64,000 nucleotides of DNA from Cryoendolithus antarcticus (taxonomy: Eukaryota; Ascomycota; Dothideomycetes; Cladosporiales; Cladosporiaceae). Both the position numbers and the translations under genes were made by a program. The notes beneath the pieces are model-generated. The model was not told where the DNA came from and did not search any database. It worked only from the letters and a program-made list of their open reading frames with translations. The stretch covers positions 1 through 64,000 of the forward strand of contig NAJO01000020.1 in the NCBI GenBank assembly GCA_002077065.1. The letters run 5' to 3'. Positions 49,968 through 62,000 of the stretch are shown piece after piece. Numbering within the stretch: position 1 is the stretch's first letter; each line of letters begins with the position of its first letter.

Positions 49968-52271
49968 ATGCCTCCGAAACGGAAGCGCACGAATGCCGAG
50001 AAGGCACGGCATTACCTCTCTGGGGGCGGCGTACTGCGGGAAGACTCAGACGATGAGCTAGGAGTGGAAGACCATCCGTGGGAGTTCATATATGATAACA
50101 CACGGGGCAAAGATGGCTCTCAACAGATCGTTGGCGCTCGCATGGGTACCTTCGAGTGCTATGTCGGCGACACCGTACTTCTCAAAGCTCCAGCAGGGAA
50201 CGAGGCATGGGTGGCCATGATCTACGACCTCTCCGAAGGCGAGATCGAAGATGAGGATGGTGATATGATCACCGAGAAGAAGGCAACAATGCTGTGGTTC
50301 TCGTCCGAGAAGGAGATACGGAGCAAGAACAAGCGGACCGACTTTTTGCAGAATGAGCTTTACATTACAGCCAACTTCGACGAGAACCCCCTGACGACGA
50401 TCAATGGCAGGGCGAGAGTGGTCTCGAAGGGCGTCTTCGACAAGCTGTATCCGACTGGCAAGGTGCTCCGACAATCAAAGGACTATGGCAAGATCTTTGT
50501 GTGTCGGAGGGGCGCCAACGCGAGGACAGCGACGTATACAGACGAGTTTATCTGGGAGGATCTCTACAATGGTCAGAAAGATCTTCAGCGGCTTGCAGAT
50601 CTGGTGGAGACGCAAACGGTCAAGACTCGCAAGCGGAGAGCGGTGAAGACGCGAGACCTGGATGACTTCGTGCAGGAGGACGAAGATGGATCGGGCCCGA
50701 CTACGCCTCGTAAAAAGCGAAAGGTCGGGTCTGGCGCACCGACACCGTCCAAAGCAAAGGCACAGACGCCGCGGAAGCTCATGACGCCTACCCACAAGCG
50801 CATCATTACGAAGAGAGCACTCGAGTTCACACCACTAGGTACCCGGGTCCTCTCGCCGAACCAGCTCCAAGCCTCTCCGTACCAGATCGCAAGATCAACT
50901 CTCCACGTCTCAGCAGTACCTCACGCGCTACCGTGTCGAGAGACTGAGTTCGAGATGGTGCAGTCGCATCTAGAAGCGGCCATCACAGCAGGCACAGGGT
51001 CATGTATCTACATCTCGGGCACACCAGGCACGGGGAAGACAGCCACAGTGCGAGAAGTCGTCGCCTCGCTCCAAGCAGCAGTAGCCGACGAGCAACTCGA
51101 TGATTTCTACTTCGTCGAGATTAACGGGATGAAAGTTACCGATCCGCATCAATCGTATAGCTTGCTATGGGAAGCACTGAAAGGCGACCGAGTCAGCTCA
51201 GCACACGCACTGGAGCTGTTGGAGCAGGAGTTCACAACACCCAGCCCACGGCGAGTGCCATGTGTAGTGCTTATGGACGAGCTGGACCAGCTTGTAACGC
51301 GTAACCAAGGCGTAATGTACAACTTCTTCAATTGGCCGCAGCTGCGGCATAGTCGATTGATCGTGCTAGCTGTGGCGAACACGATGGACTTGCCAGAGCG
51401 GACACTGAGCAACAAGATCAGCTCGCGGCTGGGTCTGACACGCATCACATTCCCTGGCTACACGCATACTCAACTCATGACGATCATCCAGTCACGACTC
51501 GAAGGCGTTGGCGCAGTCATCGTAGAATCAGATGCCATACAGTTCGCCAGTCGCAAGGTCGCAGCAGTGTCAGGCGACGCGCGGCGAGCTCTAGACATCT
51601 GTCGCCGCGCTGTCGAGATCGCAGAACAAGAAGAGACAGAGTCCTCTGCCAGCATAGACCCAGGCAAAGAGAATTTACCGCCCGACACCCCAAGTAAAAC
51701 ACCTGGTCGACATAAACCTACACCACAAGAGTCAACAGCAGGCATAGACAAACGCAAAGGCATCGTAACAATCGCCACGATTCGCAGAGCAATCAACGAA
51801 GCGACCTCCACGCCCCTAGCAGCTTACCTCCGTGCTCTGCCACTGTCGAACAAACTTTTCCTATCTGCCCTCCTGGCACGTTTACGTAGGACTGGCATCA
51901 CTGAATCCACACTCGCAGACGTAGCAGACGAAGCGCTGCGCATGGCGCGGACTTTGCTGTCGAAGCCAGTGCAAGAGTTCTTGATCACGCCGCCTCCAAC
52001 ACTTGTGCAGGACGAGGGCATAGGTGATGTGAGCGGCGATGCGCACGCAACACCCGGCAAACGAGGGAGACCTGCTACGAAGAAAGACATGGAGCGCGTC
52101 GCGAGAGTGCTCGGGCTGGGTGCTGCAGGGCGAGAGCTAGCAGAAGCGGGGATCGTAGGGCTGGAGAGTAGATGCGGCGAGCGTGTGGGCAGGATCAGGC
52201 TAGGTGTCAGCGACGACGCAGTGCGAGAAGCACTTCGAGAAGACGAGGAGAGTGCAGGACTAGGATTCTGA
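49968..52271 (+). CDS. ORC1: Origin recognition complex subunit Orc1
   Basis: Intronless, 767 residues. Orc1 is the largest ORC subunit; it binds origins and ATP and loads Mcm2-7 with Cdc6. N-terminal BAH domain (about 60-190; GTFECYVGDTVLLKAP, AMIYDLSEGE, ELYITANFDENPL), a basic linker with an SV40-like NLS (TPRKKRKVG, about 245), then the AAA+ core: Walker A GTPGTGKTA (about 352), Walker B VVLMDELDQL (about 430), sensor 1 AVANTMDLPERTLS, sensor 2 SGDARRALDICRRA. A winged-helix region follows (LPLSNKLFLSALLARLRRTG). Smaller than yeast Orc1, normal for filamentous fungi. Absence of a close KAR box or Cdc6-type short N-terminus excludes Cdc6. Confidence 0.94.
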   Translation: MPPKRKRTNAEKARHYLSGGGVLREDSDDELGVEDHPWEFIYDNTRGKDGSQQIVGARMGTFECYVGDTVLLKAPAGNEAWVAMIYDLSEGEIEDEDGDMITEKKATMLWFSSEKEIRSKNKRTDFLQNELYITANFDENPLTTINGRARVVSKGVFDKLYPTGKVLRQSKDYGKIFVCRRGANARTATYTDEFIWEDLYNGQKDLQRLADLVETQTVKTRKRRAVKTRDLDDFVQEDEDGSGPTTPRKKRKVGSGAPTPSKAKAQTPRKLMTPTHKRIITKRALEFTPLGTRVLSPNQLQASPYQIARSTLHVSAVPHALPCRETEFEMVQSHLEAAITAGTGSCIYISGTPGTGKTATVREVVASLQAAVADEQLDDFYFVEINGMKVTDPHQSYSLLWEALKGDRVSSAHALELLEQEFTTPSPRRVPCVVLMDELDQLVTRNQGVMYNFFNWPQLRHSRLIVLAVANTMDLPERTLSNKISSRLGLTRITFPGYTHTQLMTIIQSRLEGVGAVIVESDAIQFASRKVAAVSGDARRALDICRRAVEIAEQEETESSASIDPGKENLPPDTPSKTPGRHKPTPQESTAGIDKRKGIVTIATIRRAINEATSTPLAAYLRALPLSNKLFLSALLARLRRTGITESTLADVADEALRMARTLLSKPVQEFLITPPPTLVQDEGIGDVSGDAHATPGKRGRPATKKDMERVARVLGLGAAGRELAEAGIVGLESRCGERVGRIRLGVSDDAVREALREDEESAGLGF

Positions 52272-52346
52272 CCTTTATGATACCCATATTTACCCTCAGC
52301 CTATCAAACACCTACAAGCACTGCCTGTATGTTCGGCATATATGGT

Positions 52347-54190
52347 CTACAACTTCGCCGTCCCCAATAACCCCTCCCAGGGCTTTAGCACAATGCTCCC
52401 CTCCGTCCCCCTCTCCGGCTTCCCCTTATAATTCCCCGTCACCCAATTCTCCACCCCCGCCTCAGCAGGCACACTCCACTGCACCTCCTCTCCCGAGAAA
52501 TTCAGCACAACCACAAAAGCCTCCCCGCCCCCAAACCGTCGATACGCAAACACATTCTCATGCTCCGGATCCAGCAGCTCAAAGTCCCCATAGACAAAGC
52601 AATCCCTATGCTCCTTCCGCTGCTGCATCCCGCGCTTCCAGAATTGCAGTACAGACAAGTCCTCTGGGTCCGAGAACTTGCGTTGAGCTTCGGCGTTCCA
52701 CTCCTTATAATCGTCATTAACTCTCATCCACGGCTTCGTGCCCTCCGCACAAAACCCCGCGTTAGGTCCAGCGTTCCATTGCACAGGCGTGCGAGCATGG
52801 TCGCGGGCTTTATTGAGCAGCACTTTCCGAGCAAAAGCCAGTCTCTCCTCGTTGTTGGGGTAGAGGGCAGACATCTTGTTCCAGTAATTCACGGATTCGA
52901 TGTCAATGTACTCGCTCGGTGGCCAGTCGGCGGGAACGTTCGCCATGGCGAGCTCTTCGCCTTGGTAGACGAAAAGTGTGCCGGCGAGGGTGGTTTGCAT
53001 AAGGGCTAGGAGTTTAGCGCCGAGATTGCGGGAGGCGGTGTCGGCGGAGGAGGTGTAGCGGGTGACGGAGCGGGCGTTATCTGTGAGACGTTAGAGAGAG
53101 TGACTCTGGATTGGGAGGGGTCATAAAGAGCAGACTTACCATGATTCTCAATAAATAGCGAGTTCCATCCATCGCGATCCAACATCAGGCGCTGGAACTT
53201 TGACTGGATGTCCTTGATATCCTTCCCGTTGAAATCCTTCAGCGTCATGCGAAAGCCACTAGAGTCATTGTCGATATCCACCAAGTCGAACAAGAAAATT
53301 TCGTTGAGCTCCTGTCGATCCGCGCCCACGCACTTGATGATCTCGTCCTCGTCCTTGACGAATGGCATTTCGCCTACAGTCATGGCTTCGTACTTGCTGA
53401 TCACTTCACGGTTCATGGCATGCAGATACTCATGCAATTTCGGCCCGTTACAGAAAAGCTTGTAGCCTGGCTGAAAGGGTGCGCCTTCGTTCGTGACCTC
53501 GGCGTCAGGGTAGCCAGGGACCTTCGAGATCATGTTGATGACATCCTCACGGAACCCACTCGCGCCGCGTTCGAGCCAGAACTTCAGCACGTCGTGGATC
53601 GCGGCGCGGACTTCGGGGTTCTCCCAGTTCAGATCTGGCTGCTCGGGGGTAAAGAGCGAGAGGTAGTACTCCTGCGTCTTCTCGTCCCAGGTCCAGGCAC
53701 TGTTTGCTTCGCCGAGGAGAGAAGCCCAGTTGTTTGGTGGAATGCGTTTGCCGTTTTCGGTGTGCTTGGGAGGTTGCCAGTGGTACCAGTCTCGCTTTGG
53801 ATTGGATTGTGATGATCTCGATTCCAGAAACCAGGCATGATGATCAGACGTATGGTTCACGACGAGGTCCATCAGCACCTTCATACCGCGTTTCTTCAAG
53901 CCAGCGATCAGCTCATCGACATCTCCTAGAGTTCCGTACCGTGGATCGATCTCCTTGTAGTCGGAGATGTCGTAGCCCATGTCGGCCTGTGGCGACTTGA
54001 AGATGGGAGATAGCCATACGATGTCGACACCCAAGTGCTTCAGGTAGTCGAGCTTAGAGATGACGCCTTTGATATCACCCCAGCCTGAAACACTTCCAGA
54101 GCCTGTGGAGAGGAAGGATGCTGGGTAGATTTGGTAAATTACTGCCTCCTTCCACCACGCTTGAGTGGAGTTTGGAGCTGGCTTGTTCAT
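52347..54190 (-). CDS. GH13 oligo-1,6-glucosidase / maltase
   Basis: Two exons, 54190-53140 and 53080-52347 (GTAAGT/CACAG), give 594 residues. Intracellular-type alpha-glucosidase of the GH13 oligo-1,6-glucosidase subfamily, hydrolysing isomaltose, maltose or sucrose-type substrates. Conserved regions: I DLVVNHTSD, V QPDLNW (the subfamily marker), II GFREDVINM with nucleophile Asp, III VGEMP with acid Glu, IV IENHDNARSV with the transition-state Asp. The intron splits that last Asp codon (G|AT). No signal peptide, so probably cytosolic; it would need a maltose or isomaltose permease, none of which is in the window. The frame upstream of ATG 54190 is open only from TTG. Tail to tail with ORC1, 75 bp apart. 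Confidence 0.92.
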
Positions 54191-54971
54191 GTTGTTGGTG
54201 GTGTTCGTCAGGTGTGCTCGGGGTGAAATCTCCAATTCTTCGACGAATCCGGAAGAAGGAAGAACTCTTGATGGGGTCAAAGCGGATGGGCAGAGAGCGA
54301 ATGCAGATGAGATAAAAGGGAAGACTTGGACTTTGATTATAGCAGTGACTTCTGCGACATTTGTGTATGCTCGCCTGCAGTATCGACTGCAAACACCTTG
54401 TCAGCAAGCCCGGGAGTCAACACAAGCTCATTCGTGACGGCAACTATGCGCGTCATCCGGAGTAGCTCAGGTACCACATTACTCCTGCATCTTCGAGCTC
54501 TCTGTATCCACTCGATGTCGAAGGCTAATGTATCTCGTGGGCGGCTCCGACAATGCTGCCGACGTTGTCAGGCAGCATATATGTGTGCCTCAGGCAAGAT
54601 AAAAGTCAATCGCAACGTCAGCCCATCGCTGTCGCCTCCTTCGATTCACTGAAGCCGTGAACAGATGCTGCACCCACGCGGTGCCCAACATCAGAGTATT
54701 CTCATCATGAGAGTGGAGGTGGCGAAGAGAAGTAACGCTCTTGGATATGTAGTAGCGGCGATAAGGTGCAAACACCGCAACGGCTAAAGTCGCCCTCTCG
54801 ACTGTCTCCATCATCGCGCATCATTTGTGCGAAAGGTCAAGCAGAGCACGTAAGAGCTACTTTAGCAGACTCAAGGTCTCTCATCCATTCGTATGCTGTC
54901 GTAGGTGTTCTTCCTACTCTCACGTCCCTTCCCGTTTCTGCAATCATTCCTATCCTTTAATTTACAGCAAC
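54191..54971. other. Divergent promoter region GH13/aldo-keto reductase
   Basis: 780 bp between divergent genes. No further gene or motif called. Confidence 0.4.
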
Positions 54972-56100
54972 ATGGCTACTAATGGCGGCACCGAATCGGA
55001 TCCCGTCCTGCGCTCTATCGCCGAGACAAAGGTGACCTACAAACGCTTGGGCAACAGCGGTCTCCGAGTCTCAGTACCCATTCTCGGCGCAATGCACTAC
55101 GGCGACGCAGCATGGCAGCCCTGGGTCATGGACGAGGAAGCATCGCTCCCATTGCTAAAAGCTGCATACGACCGTGGCTTGAATACCTGGGACACTGCCA
55201 ACGTCTATAGCAATGGTGCGAGCGAGGTGATTATCGGCAAGGCTTTGAAGAAGTACAACATCCCACGCAACAAGATCTTGATTCTCAGCAAGTGCTTCGG
55301 GCCAGTGGGCGAGGAGCCTGGGGTTCGCGGCGTGGTGTACGGGGAGAAGTTATACGAGTCCAAGGACTATATCAATCAGGGAGGTCGGTAGCCGCGACCT
55401 CGTAATTCCCACTCACGACTAACCAGACGCAGGCCTCTCCCGCTCCGCAATCTTCACAGCCGTAGACGCCTCACTCAAGCGTCTCGATCTCGAATACCTC
55501 GATCTTTTGCAGATCCACCGTTTCGACAAGCAGACTCCGATCGAGGAGACGATGCAAGCCCTGCATGACCTCGTCCGCAGCGGCAAAGTCCACTACATAG
55601 GCGCCTCTTCCATGTACGCCTACCAGTTCGCCATGATGCAGCATGCCGCAGAGAACCACGGCTGGACGAAGTTCGTGAGCATGCAGAACCACTATAATCT
55701 GCTATATCGTGAGGAGGAGCGCGAGATGAACGCGTACTGCAACGCTACGGGCGTAGGTCTCATACCCTGGGGTCCGCTATGCCAGGGTCACCTAGCGCGG
55801 CCAATTTCAGCACTCGGGTCAACGAAACGAAGCGAAGGCCAGAAAGACACGAGTATCTGGAACACGGAAGCGGATGTAGAAATCATCAAGCGGGTTGAGG
55901 AGTTGGCGAAGAAAAAGGACTGGAGCATGAGTACTGTGAGCTTGGCGTGGATCAACGCGAAGATCTCGAGTCCGATTATTGGGTTCTCGAGTGTGCAGAG
56001 GATGGAGGAGGCGTTTGAGGCGAATAAGAAGGCACTTACGGAGGAGGAGGTGAAGTACTTGGAGGAGCCTTATAAGCCACGGGCGATTGTGGGACACTAG
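54972..56100 (+). CDS. Aldo/keto reductase (aryl-alcohol dehydrogenase type)
   Basis: Two exons, 54972-55383 and 55433-56100, give 359 residues; the intron is only 49 bp (GTCGGT, branch GACTAACC, CGCAG). NADPH-dependent reductase with a TIM barrel. Catalytic tetrad visible: Asp and Tyr in [11 protein letters not shown], Lys in ILILSKCFG, His in LLQIHRFD. The cofactor-binding end [17 protein letters not shown] is intact. The overall pattern ([36 protein letters not shown]) is that of the fungal aryl-alcohol dehydrogenase / versiconal-reductase-like AKRs. The substrate cannot be told; no secondary-metabolite genes lie nearby, so a detoxification role is as likely. Confidence 0.9.
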
Positions 56101-56429
56101 GCAATGCACGCATGCAGTAGTCTTGGTATACTAAACGCTGCCGTCACTGTTGAAGGTAGTCGCTGCTGAGCGCAGTCGCTGCGCCCTACCCTCTCAGTGA
56201 AGCCTCTTGAAGTAGTATCAACACTACTCAAGTCACACCTTGAGCATGTCATCTACTCCTAGCCACCATTCCCCTTCTACAAAGCATATTGAGCACATTC
56301 CTCCAGATCACGGACGATCACACAGAACACAGTCATACTGCCCCTTACCCTATCGCGAGCCACCCTGATCGCGAGCCACTCATCGCAAAGGTCTAGATCA
56401 GCAACGCTAACACGGAGACCAGATCAAAA

Positions 56430-56513
56430 TGTCTCGGCCTCGCCCGAACGGACCAACACCAGTGATACCCAGGCCGCTATATCCTCCTCCGTTGCCAAGA
56501 CCGCCGCGATAGA
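56430..56513 (+). CDS. Micro-ORF, 27-residue Pro/Arg-rich peptide
   Basis: ATG in an A-rich context (ATCAAAATGTC) opens 27 codons to TAG. The peptide starts MSRPRPNGPTP and ends PPLPRPPR: 12 Pro, 5 Arg and no acidic residue. The leader before it is C/A-rich like fungal 5' UTRs. No family recognised. Short, so chance is possible; the similar second frame 500 bp downstream raises interest. Confidence 0.25.
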
Positions 56514-57018
56514 TGCACCGCTGCATTCGAGCGGGATCGACATTCACATCAGCAGCATGCACGGGCGTTTAAATCCTGAAGAAAGGCGAGGAGATAGGTA
56601 AGGAATAGCAATTTGAACCCGAAAAGTACCTGTATCATCCATCCCGGACTACCTTCGTCTCGGTGAGCACGTGAATAGACATTGACACTCGGCTTCGCGG
56701 AATGTGTAGTGTCAATGCATGGTTACTGAGGGTCTGTCTTGCTGGTAAAGACCCGAACAGCTTGACCCACCAACGTCGTCGTGGACTGCCCACGGCGCGT
56801 TGACTACCAAGATGCGCAGTGTACGATCTGAAACTGAAGCTGTGAGGTCGTGTCGCTGGTGGTAGCCTTACTAGAACACTCCTCCAACAATTCCTCTTCA
56901 TTATGAATCCAAAGCACCGACCCGACCACCTGCTATTCACTCACTGCACGCACCATACAGCACCATACATCGATATCGCCCATCGACGCAATTTGATCTC
57001 CCGCACATCGCCACGAGA

Positions 57019-57144
57019 ATGTCAACTAGACCACCGAAGGGCCCACGTCCAGCACCCAAAGGTCGACCTCGTCCAAGTGGTGGGCCAGGGTCGGGACCAA
57101 GTGGTCCCAGACCACGCCCGGCAGGGCCAAGACCGGTGCCGTGA
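57019..57144 (+). CDS. Micro-ORF, 41-residue Pro/Arg/Gly-rich peptide
   Basis: ATG (ACGAGAATGTC) opens 41 codons to TGA. It starts MSTRPPKGPRPAPKGRPRP, then has a Gly/Ser-Pro run and ends RPAGPRPVP: 15 Pro, 9 Arg/Lys and no acidic residue. Composition and start resemble the micro-ORF at 56430. Resembles Pro/Arg-rich antimicrobial or polyanion-binding peptides in composition only. A GC-rich low-complexity tract is the null explanation. Confidence 0.3.
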   Translation: MSTRPPKGPRPAPKGRPRPSGGPGSGPSGPRPRPAGPRPVP

Positions 57145-57536
57145 AGGCACGCCAGGAGCGTACGTAGTCCCCAGAAGCTGATTACCGGGTAGATTTACAT
57201 CCCGAGTATGGGCATTTCGGCGTTTGGTTCTTGTCGGCGGTCTCGGGATGAGATAGTAGATAGACCGGAATCGCTTCTACAAGCCCCGTGCGTGGCAGTC
57301 TCGGCGTCTCGCGTGAAACGTATGGCACGCCCTGAAGGCCAGAGGGGGATCGTGATTCTCTGACGCGTTATGTCGGAGTCTTGTGACAGCTAGCAGTTGA
57401 ACGACCGTAGTCAAACGATGTCTTGGCCTGGGGCAGTGACGCTCAACGAGGCTGCTGCTCGACGTGCCTGCGGCTCTGGATCCACTGATACCGGCTCTAA
57501 GGACCCTGAAGGAGTAGAGATGTCGAGGATAGTCTT

Positions 57537-58571
57537 TCATACCACGGCCGCCCTCTGAGCCCGTCTGATCAGCTCCTCATAGACTGTCCAAGCCAGAGCA
57601 CTGCTCAGAGCCTTCCGCCCAATTCTCAGACTCAGTCCATCGAACATGCTCCTCACGCCCTCTTCTCTGAGCATCATCTTCCCAGCTTTGACCATGTTCC
57701 CATACTTCGCCGGCATGAGCTGCAGTCGCGTCTTGATTGCGTCGAACGGATTCGTCAAGGTAGTCGCCGAAACCGCAGCAATAACTCCAGAAAGGAAATT
57801 CGTCCCCAGCGCTCCGTATTTCGACGGAACAGGTGCCACGCCCTCGATGATCGGTGCCACAGTATGCAGTCTCGCCTTTGCCTGCTCATACACCAGCACA
57901 TACAGCCCAGCGTACGGCGCATCCCTCACAGCCGTCGCGCCGAAGCCGGCAAAGAACCCTCTGAATCCCTCTTTAGCCATTATGTCCCTTCCAGCGCCTA
58001 GCAAAGACGTATAAGCATAGTATGAGCTCTCATACCGCACCTTAAGCACCGTAACGGGATTCATTACAAATCCCGCCGCGACCCTCGCTAATGCCCCTGT
58101 AGCTCCATTCGCCAGATTCCCCAGCTTAGGCAGCACACTCGAGCTACTCTTCACCTCCAGCACCGCAGGGCCCCCAGCCACGCCCCCAACGCCTCCAACA
58201 GGTATCGTTGGTAATTTCGCCGCGTAGGTGCGCATGCTATTCAGCATGCCGAAGTAGAGCGCGCTGCCGAAGCCTGTGCGAATCACACTCGGCGTTGTGC
58301 CGCGCCATAGTTGCCGGATTGGGGATGGGCCGTCTAGGATGGTACGGAGGGTTTGGGAGAGCGTCGAGGAGCGGGACTGCTGGACGCGGGTCTTTAGGAG
58401 GTCGGCGGGTTGGAGGAGAAAGGCGGTGGTACAGCCGCTGCCGAGGCCGGCGAGGAAGTGGAAGCCTTGAGTAAGATCTGGTCAGTCGAGTTGCAGACCG
58501 TGGAGTGTGGTGATCGCAACAGGGGCATTACCTGTCGAGGCTGTCTTGCGCTTCGCAGCTCCATCGGACAT
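57537..58571 (-). CDS. HEM25: Mitochondrial glycine carrier Hem25 (SLC25A38)
   Basis: Two exons, 58571-58532 and 58465-57537 (GTAATG/CTCAAG), give 322 residues. Hem25/SLC25A38 imports glycine across the inner mitochondrial membrane for 5-aminolevulinate and haem synthesis. Three carrier repeats with signature motifs: [26 protein letters not shown] (the second-repeat form typical of SLC25A38) and NPFDAIKTR. Exon 1 encodes only [13 protein letters not shown]; the intron splits a Gly codon before [12 protein letters not shown]. An insertion between repeats 1 and 2 ([12 protein letters not shown]) lengthens the protein slightly against yeast. Confidence 0.92.
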
Positions 58572-59014
58572 TGCACTATGGGTATCGAGATGTCATGCTG
58601 CGACTAAGAACAGACGGGAAGGAAACGTATATACATCATTGCTGATCGCAGCATGTCATTGGAAGATATCGGGAGTCTTCACATACGAATGCGTTCGGAG
58701 TGAATCGCGAAAAAGTGAAGTGACGTCGATGATGTACCTAAACGCGAGCTCACATGAGATATCCAACATGTGATGCAGAACGGCTGTAATGCAGAGAACT
58801 GGCGTAGAGTGCTGCACAGATTATGTATTATATAGGGAAGTAACAACGCGAGCGAGTGAAGGATGGACATGTACATGGCCTTCCTCCTCAATGCAGCCAA
58901 TCAACGCAGATTCAATCTTGGGTATAGTCGCAGTCTCGGGTATCTTACGCCATGCAAATGCAGCAGATCCAGCTCCGCGCAACATTGACAGTCTTTACAA
59001 AGGAGATTATTGAT
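58572..59014. other. Intergenic, 440 bp
   Basis: Promoter of HEM25 and 3' flank of the coiled-coil gene. Nothing recognised. Confidence 0.4.
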
Positions 59015-62000
59015 TCACTTGTCGTCCTCAACCTCCGCTCCAGCGCTCACAGGCTCAAACTCATCAGCTAGACTCTTGAAAGCAGGAGGCTCGGCATCGG
59101 TGACATCGAGATCGTCGTCTTGGCTCGCTTCAGTACCGTAGGGAGATCGGAGAGGAGTGTCCTTAGCATCGGTATCGTAGCTGTGGTCACCGAAGAGCCC
59201 TGGCGTACCGAGAGGCGTTGTCGGGAGCTCTTCATCGTGCGGCGCCGGTACTACCGCTGTGTTCTTTGGGTGCGACAGACCGGGTCGCGACAAACGTGAC
59301 GAGGGCAGTGCGGCCACCGCCTCTGCCCCAGGACTCGTGCGAACGCCACTAGCAGGTGGTGTCATCAGACCGTTCATCAGAGCTGGAGGCGGCACTCTTG
59401 CAGCTGAAGCAGGTCTCGAAGGTGTGTGAGAAGTTGACGGCTGGGTAGAAGTCGCCCTAGTCTTAAGCGAAGTGCTCTCCATGCTAGCCCGCCACTTGCT
59501 GAACGCAGAGGCCAATGGCGCAGCCTTGGGCGCAACAAAGGTCGACAGCGATGCAATAGCCTGCGCAGGGTTCAGTGCATTGCCGATGCGGTCCTTCTCC
59601 TGCTGCTCCATCTGCAGATTTGCTCGGATGCGGATGGCAGTATCACGAACTGCGTCACGATTGAAGTCGGGGCTTGAGAGTGTGGTGATAAGCTCGGAAA
59701 GATCCTCATTGCGGACAGCTAGGAGCTCACGAAGCCATGTGATCTCCGTATCCCGCTCTTTGACCATTTCGGCGTTGCCAGTCTTGAGCTCGTTCTGCAG
59801 CTGATCAATACGAGTCTCGCGGTTCTGCAGCTGCTCCTGGAGCACGAGTATAGATTCGCGCAGAGCTTGCGCCGAGACCTTCTGCGGTGCAGCAAGCTGG
59901 GCAGATGTGGCAGGAGGTGTTCTAGCTTGAGCAGTAATCGCCGCGGCAGCCGCAGACTTCGCAATGTCAAGACGCTCTTCCATATGGCGCATCTTGTCCT
60001 CGTAGAGCTCCAGCTTGGCATTGGCGAGCGAAAGTCGCTCGATTGACATGTTCTCTGTCCACTGCTTGTCCTCGACTGCGTGACGCAAGTGCCGCTCATG
60101 CTCTTCTGCGAGGATTCGCACGGTCGCTTCATGACTGCGGTGAACTTCAGCTAGCGCAGCTTCGTGTGAGGACTTCGCCTGACTCATAGCATCCGTGTGT
60201 GCGACCTCCTTCGCCGTGAAGCTAGACTGATGCGTCGACTTCGCGGCTTCGCCAGTGAACCGTGCATCTTGCAGCTCGGCCTGCGTTCGCGCAAGCTCGC
60301 GGGCGAGCTCATCGCGCTCAAGAACAGCATGTTGCTTAGCCTCATGCAATTGTGTCTCTGCATCCAGACGCGATCGGTGCGACTCGCTACGACCTTCCTC
60401 CACCGCGTCTCGGAGTTGGCGCTGAAGACTCGCATTGGACTCATCCTTCTGCGCGAGGTCCGTTTTCAGTGCTTGTACGGTCTCGCTTAGGGAGCCGTGC
60501 GAGCCTTGCAGATGACCGAGCGAAGTCTCCACATTATCAAGCTCGACCGCTCGCTTCTTGAGCTCTAGCAACTCCGCGTCCCGGCGATCCACATCCTGCT
60601 GCAACGCTGTGTTCGCAAGTTGCAGACTCGCCGCATTACTGGTCGCAGTAGCTTCTCGCTCTTGCCACTGCGTACGCTGCGTGACTAGCTGACCAGCAGC
60701 CGTAGCCATGTCCGAGTGCAGCTTCTCCAGCCTCCTCCGCATACCAGTACTGGCATCTAAATTCTCTTCAAGCTGCCGCTCCAGATTATCGACTGTCGCC
60801 TCTAGCTCATCGCGTTCCAGCTTGTTCTCCTCGCGTGTCTCGCTAAGCTGAGTCTCCAGATCTGCAATGTTAGTGAGTAGCTCCTGCTTCACAATCTTTC
60901 CGTCATCGATCTCCTGCCGCCATCGCGTGCTGGACGTGCGATACTCTTCAAGTGTGGCTTGCATAGCCTCGCCTTCATTGTTGATGCTCTGTAGATGCGT
61001 CTCGGCTCGCTCCCTCGCGTGCTCGGCCGTCTCAGCACGGCGCCGTAGCTCATGGCGCTCGTTTTCGAGAGCGTGGATGCGGGACTCATCGTCACGCTCA
61101 GACTCACGAAGGAGCCTCAGCTCTTCTTCAGCCATACCAAGCAGTCTGGCCTTCTCTGCGTAGCGTGCCTCTGCTTCTCGAACCTCAATGCCGCGTTCAT
61201 TGATCTCACCTTCGAGTGCAAGGAGCTGCTGTTCATGCGCAGTGGCGTTCACGAGCGGATCGTACTCATCCGAGGAGTCATGCGCATCGACGTCAAGATC
61301 GCTAGTTGTGCGCTTTGTGACGGCAGTAGAGCTCCTCGACTGCAGTTTGCTGGTCACTTCCTCAACAACAGCCCGAATGTCGTCCAGGTCGAGACTTGCC
61401 GACGCCGCGCGAGCGAAGGAGACCTTCATGTCGGCTAGTGCAGAGTGCAAATCAGCGATGTCGTGATACGACTGTGACCGTCTGGGACTCTGATCACGTA
61501 ATGCTTCCAGCACCGCGGACTTGATCTGACCACGCTTAGTATCTGTGCCGCGCGAGACAGGACGCTGCTTATTGTTGTCTGAAGGTTCGTCCTCGTCATC
61601 AGCATCACTGTCGATGTTTGACGAGCTACGCAGCCCCAGGCTTGGCCGCTGATCGGAAGATCGGGTACGTTTCAACATAGCGCTTTGCATAGTCTGCAAG
61701 CTCAGCTCAAGAGGTTGCAGGTGCCGCTCAATGACTTTGCCTATTACTTGATCGATGTGACTGTCGAAGAACAAGCTGCGCTGCTTTACCTTGTCATCCT
61801 CAGGCGAGGACACCAGATCAGACCAGTCACTAGCTGGCACGTCGTCCGCTTTGTTAAGGCGACGCACAGCAGGCCAGCTGTTGCGGCCAGGACGTTCGTC
61901 GCTATCTGTACGATCATGAATGGTGAATGACGAGTCGCCAGGCGGCTGATACGGGAGTGTGTGTCGTCTAGGACTTGGGCTCGGCGCCTCACTGCGAGGC

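Larger units (their letters stand above)
56101..57536. other. 1.4-kb intergenic region with two micro-ORFs
   Basis: Between the aldo/keto reductase (+) and HEM25 (-, 3' end). Apart from the two small Pro/Arg-rich frames listed next, nothing is recognised. Confidence 0.4.

Noticed and set aside
39179..56100. Secondary-metabolite or sugar-utilisation cluster around GH13 and the aldo/keto reductase
   Set aside because: No backbone synthase, P450, transporter or zinc-cluster regulator lies beside them; neighbours are ORC1 and HEM25.
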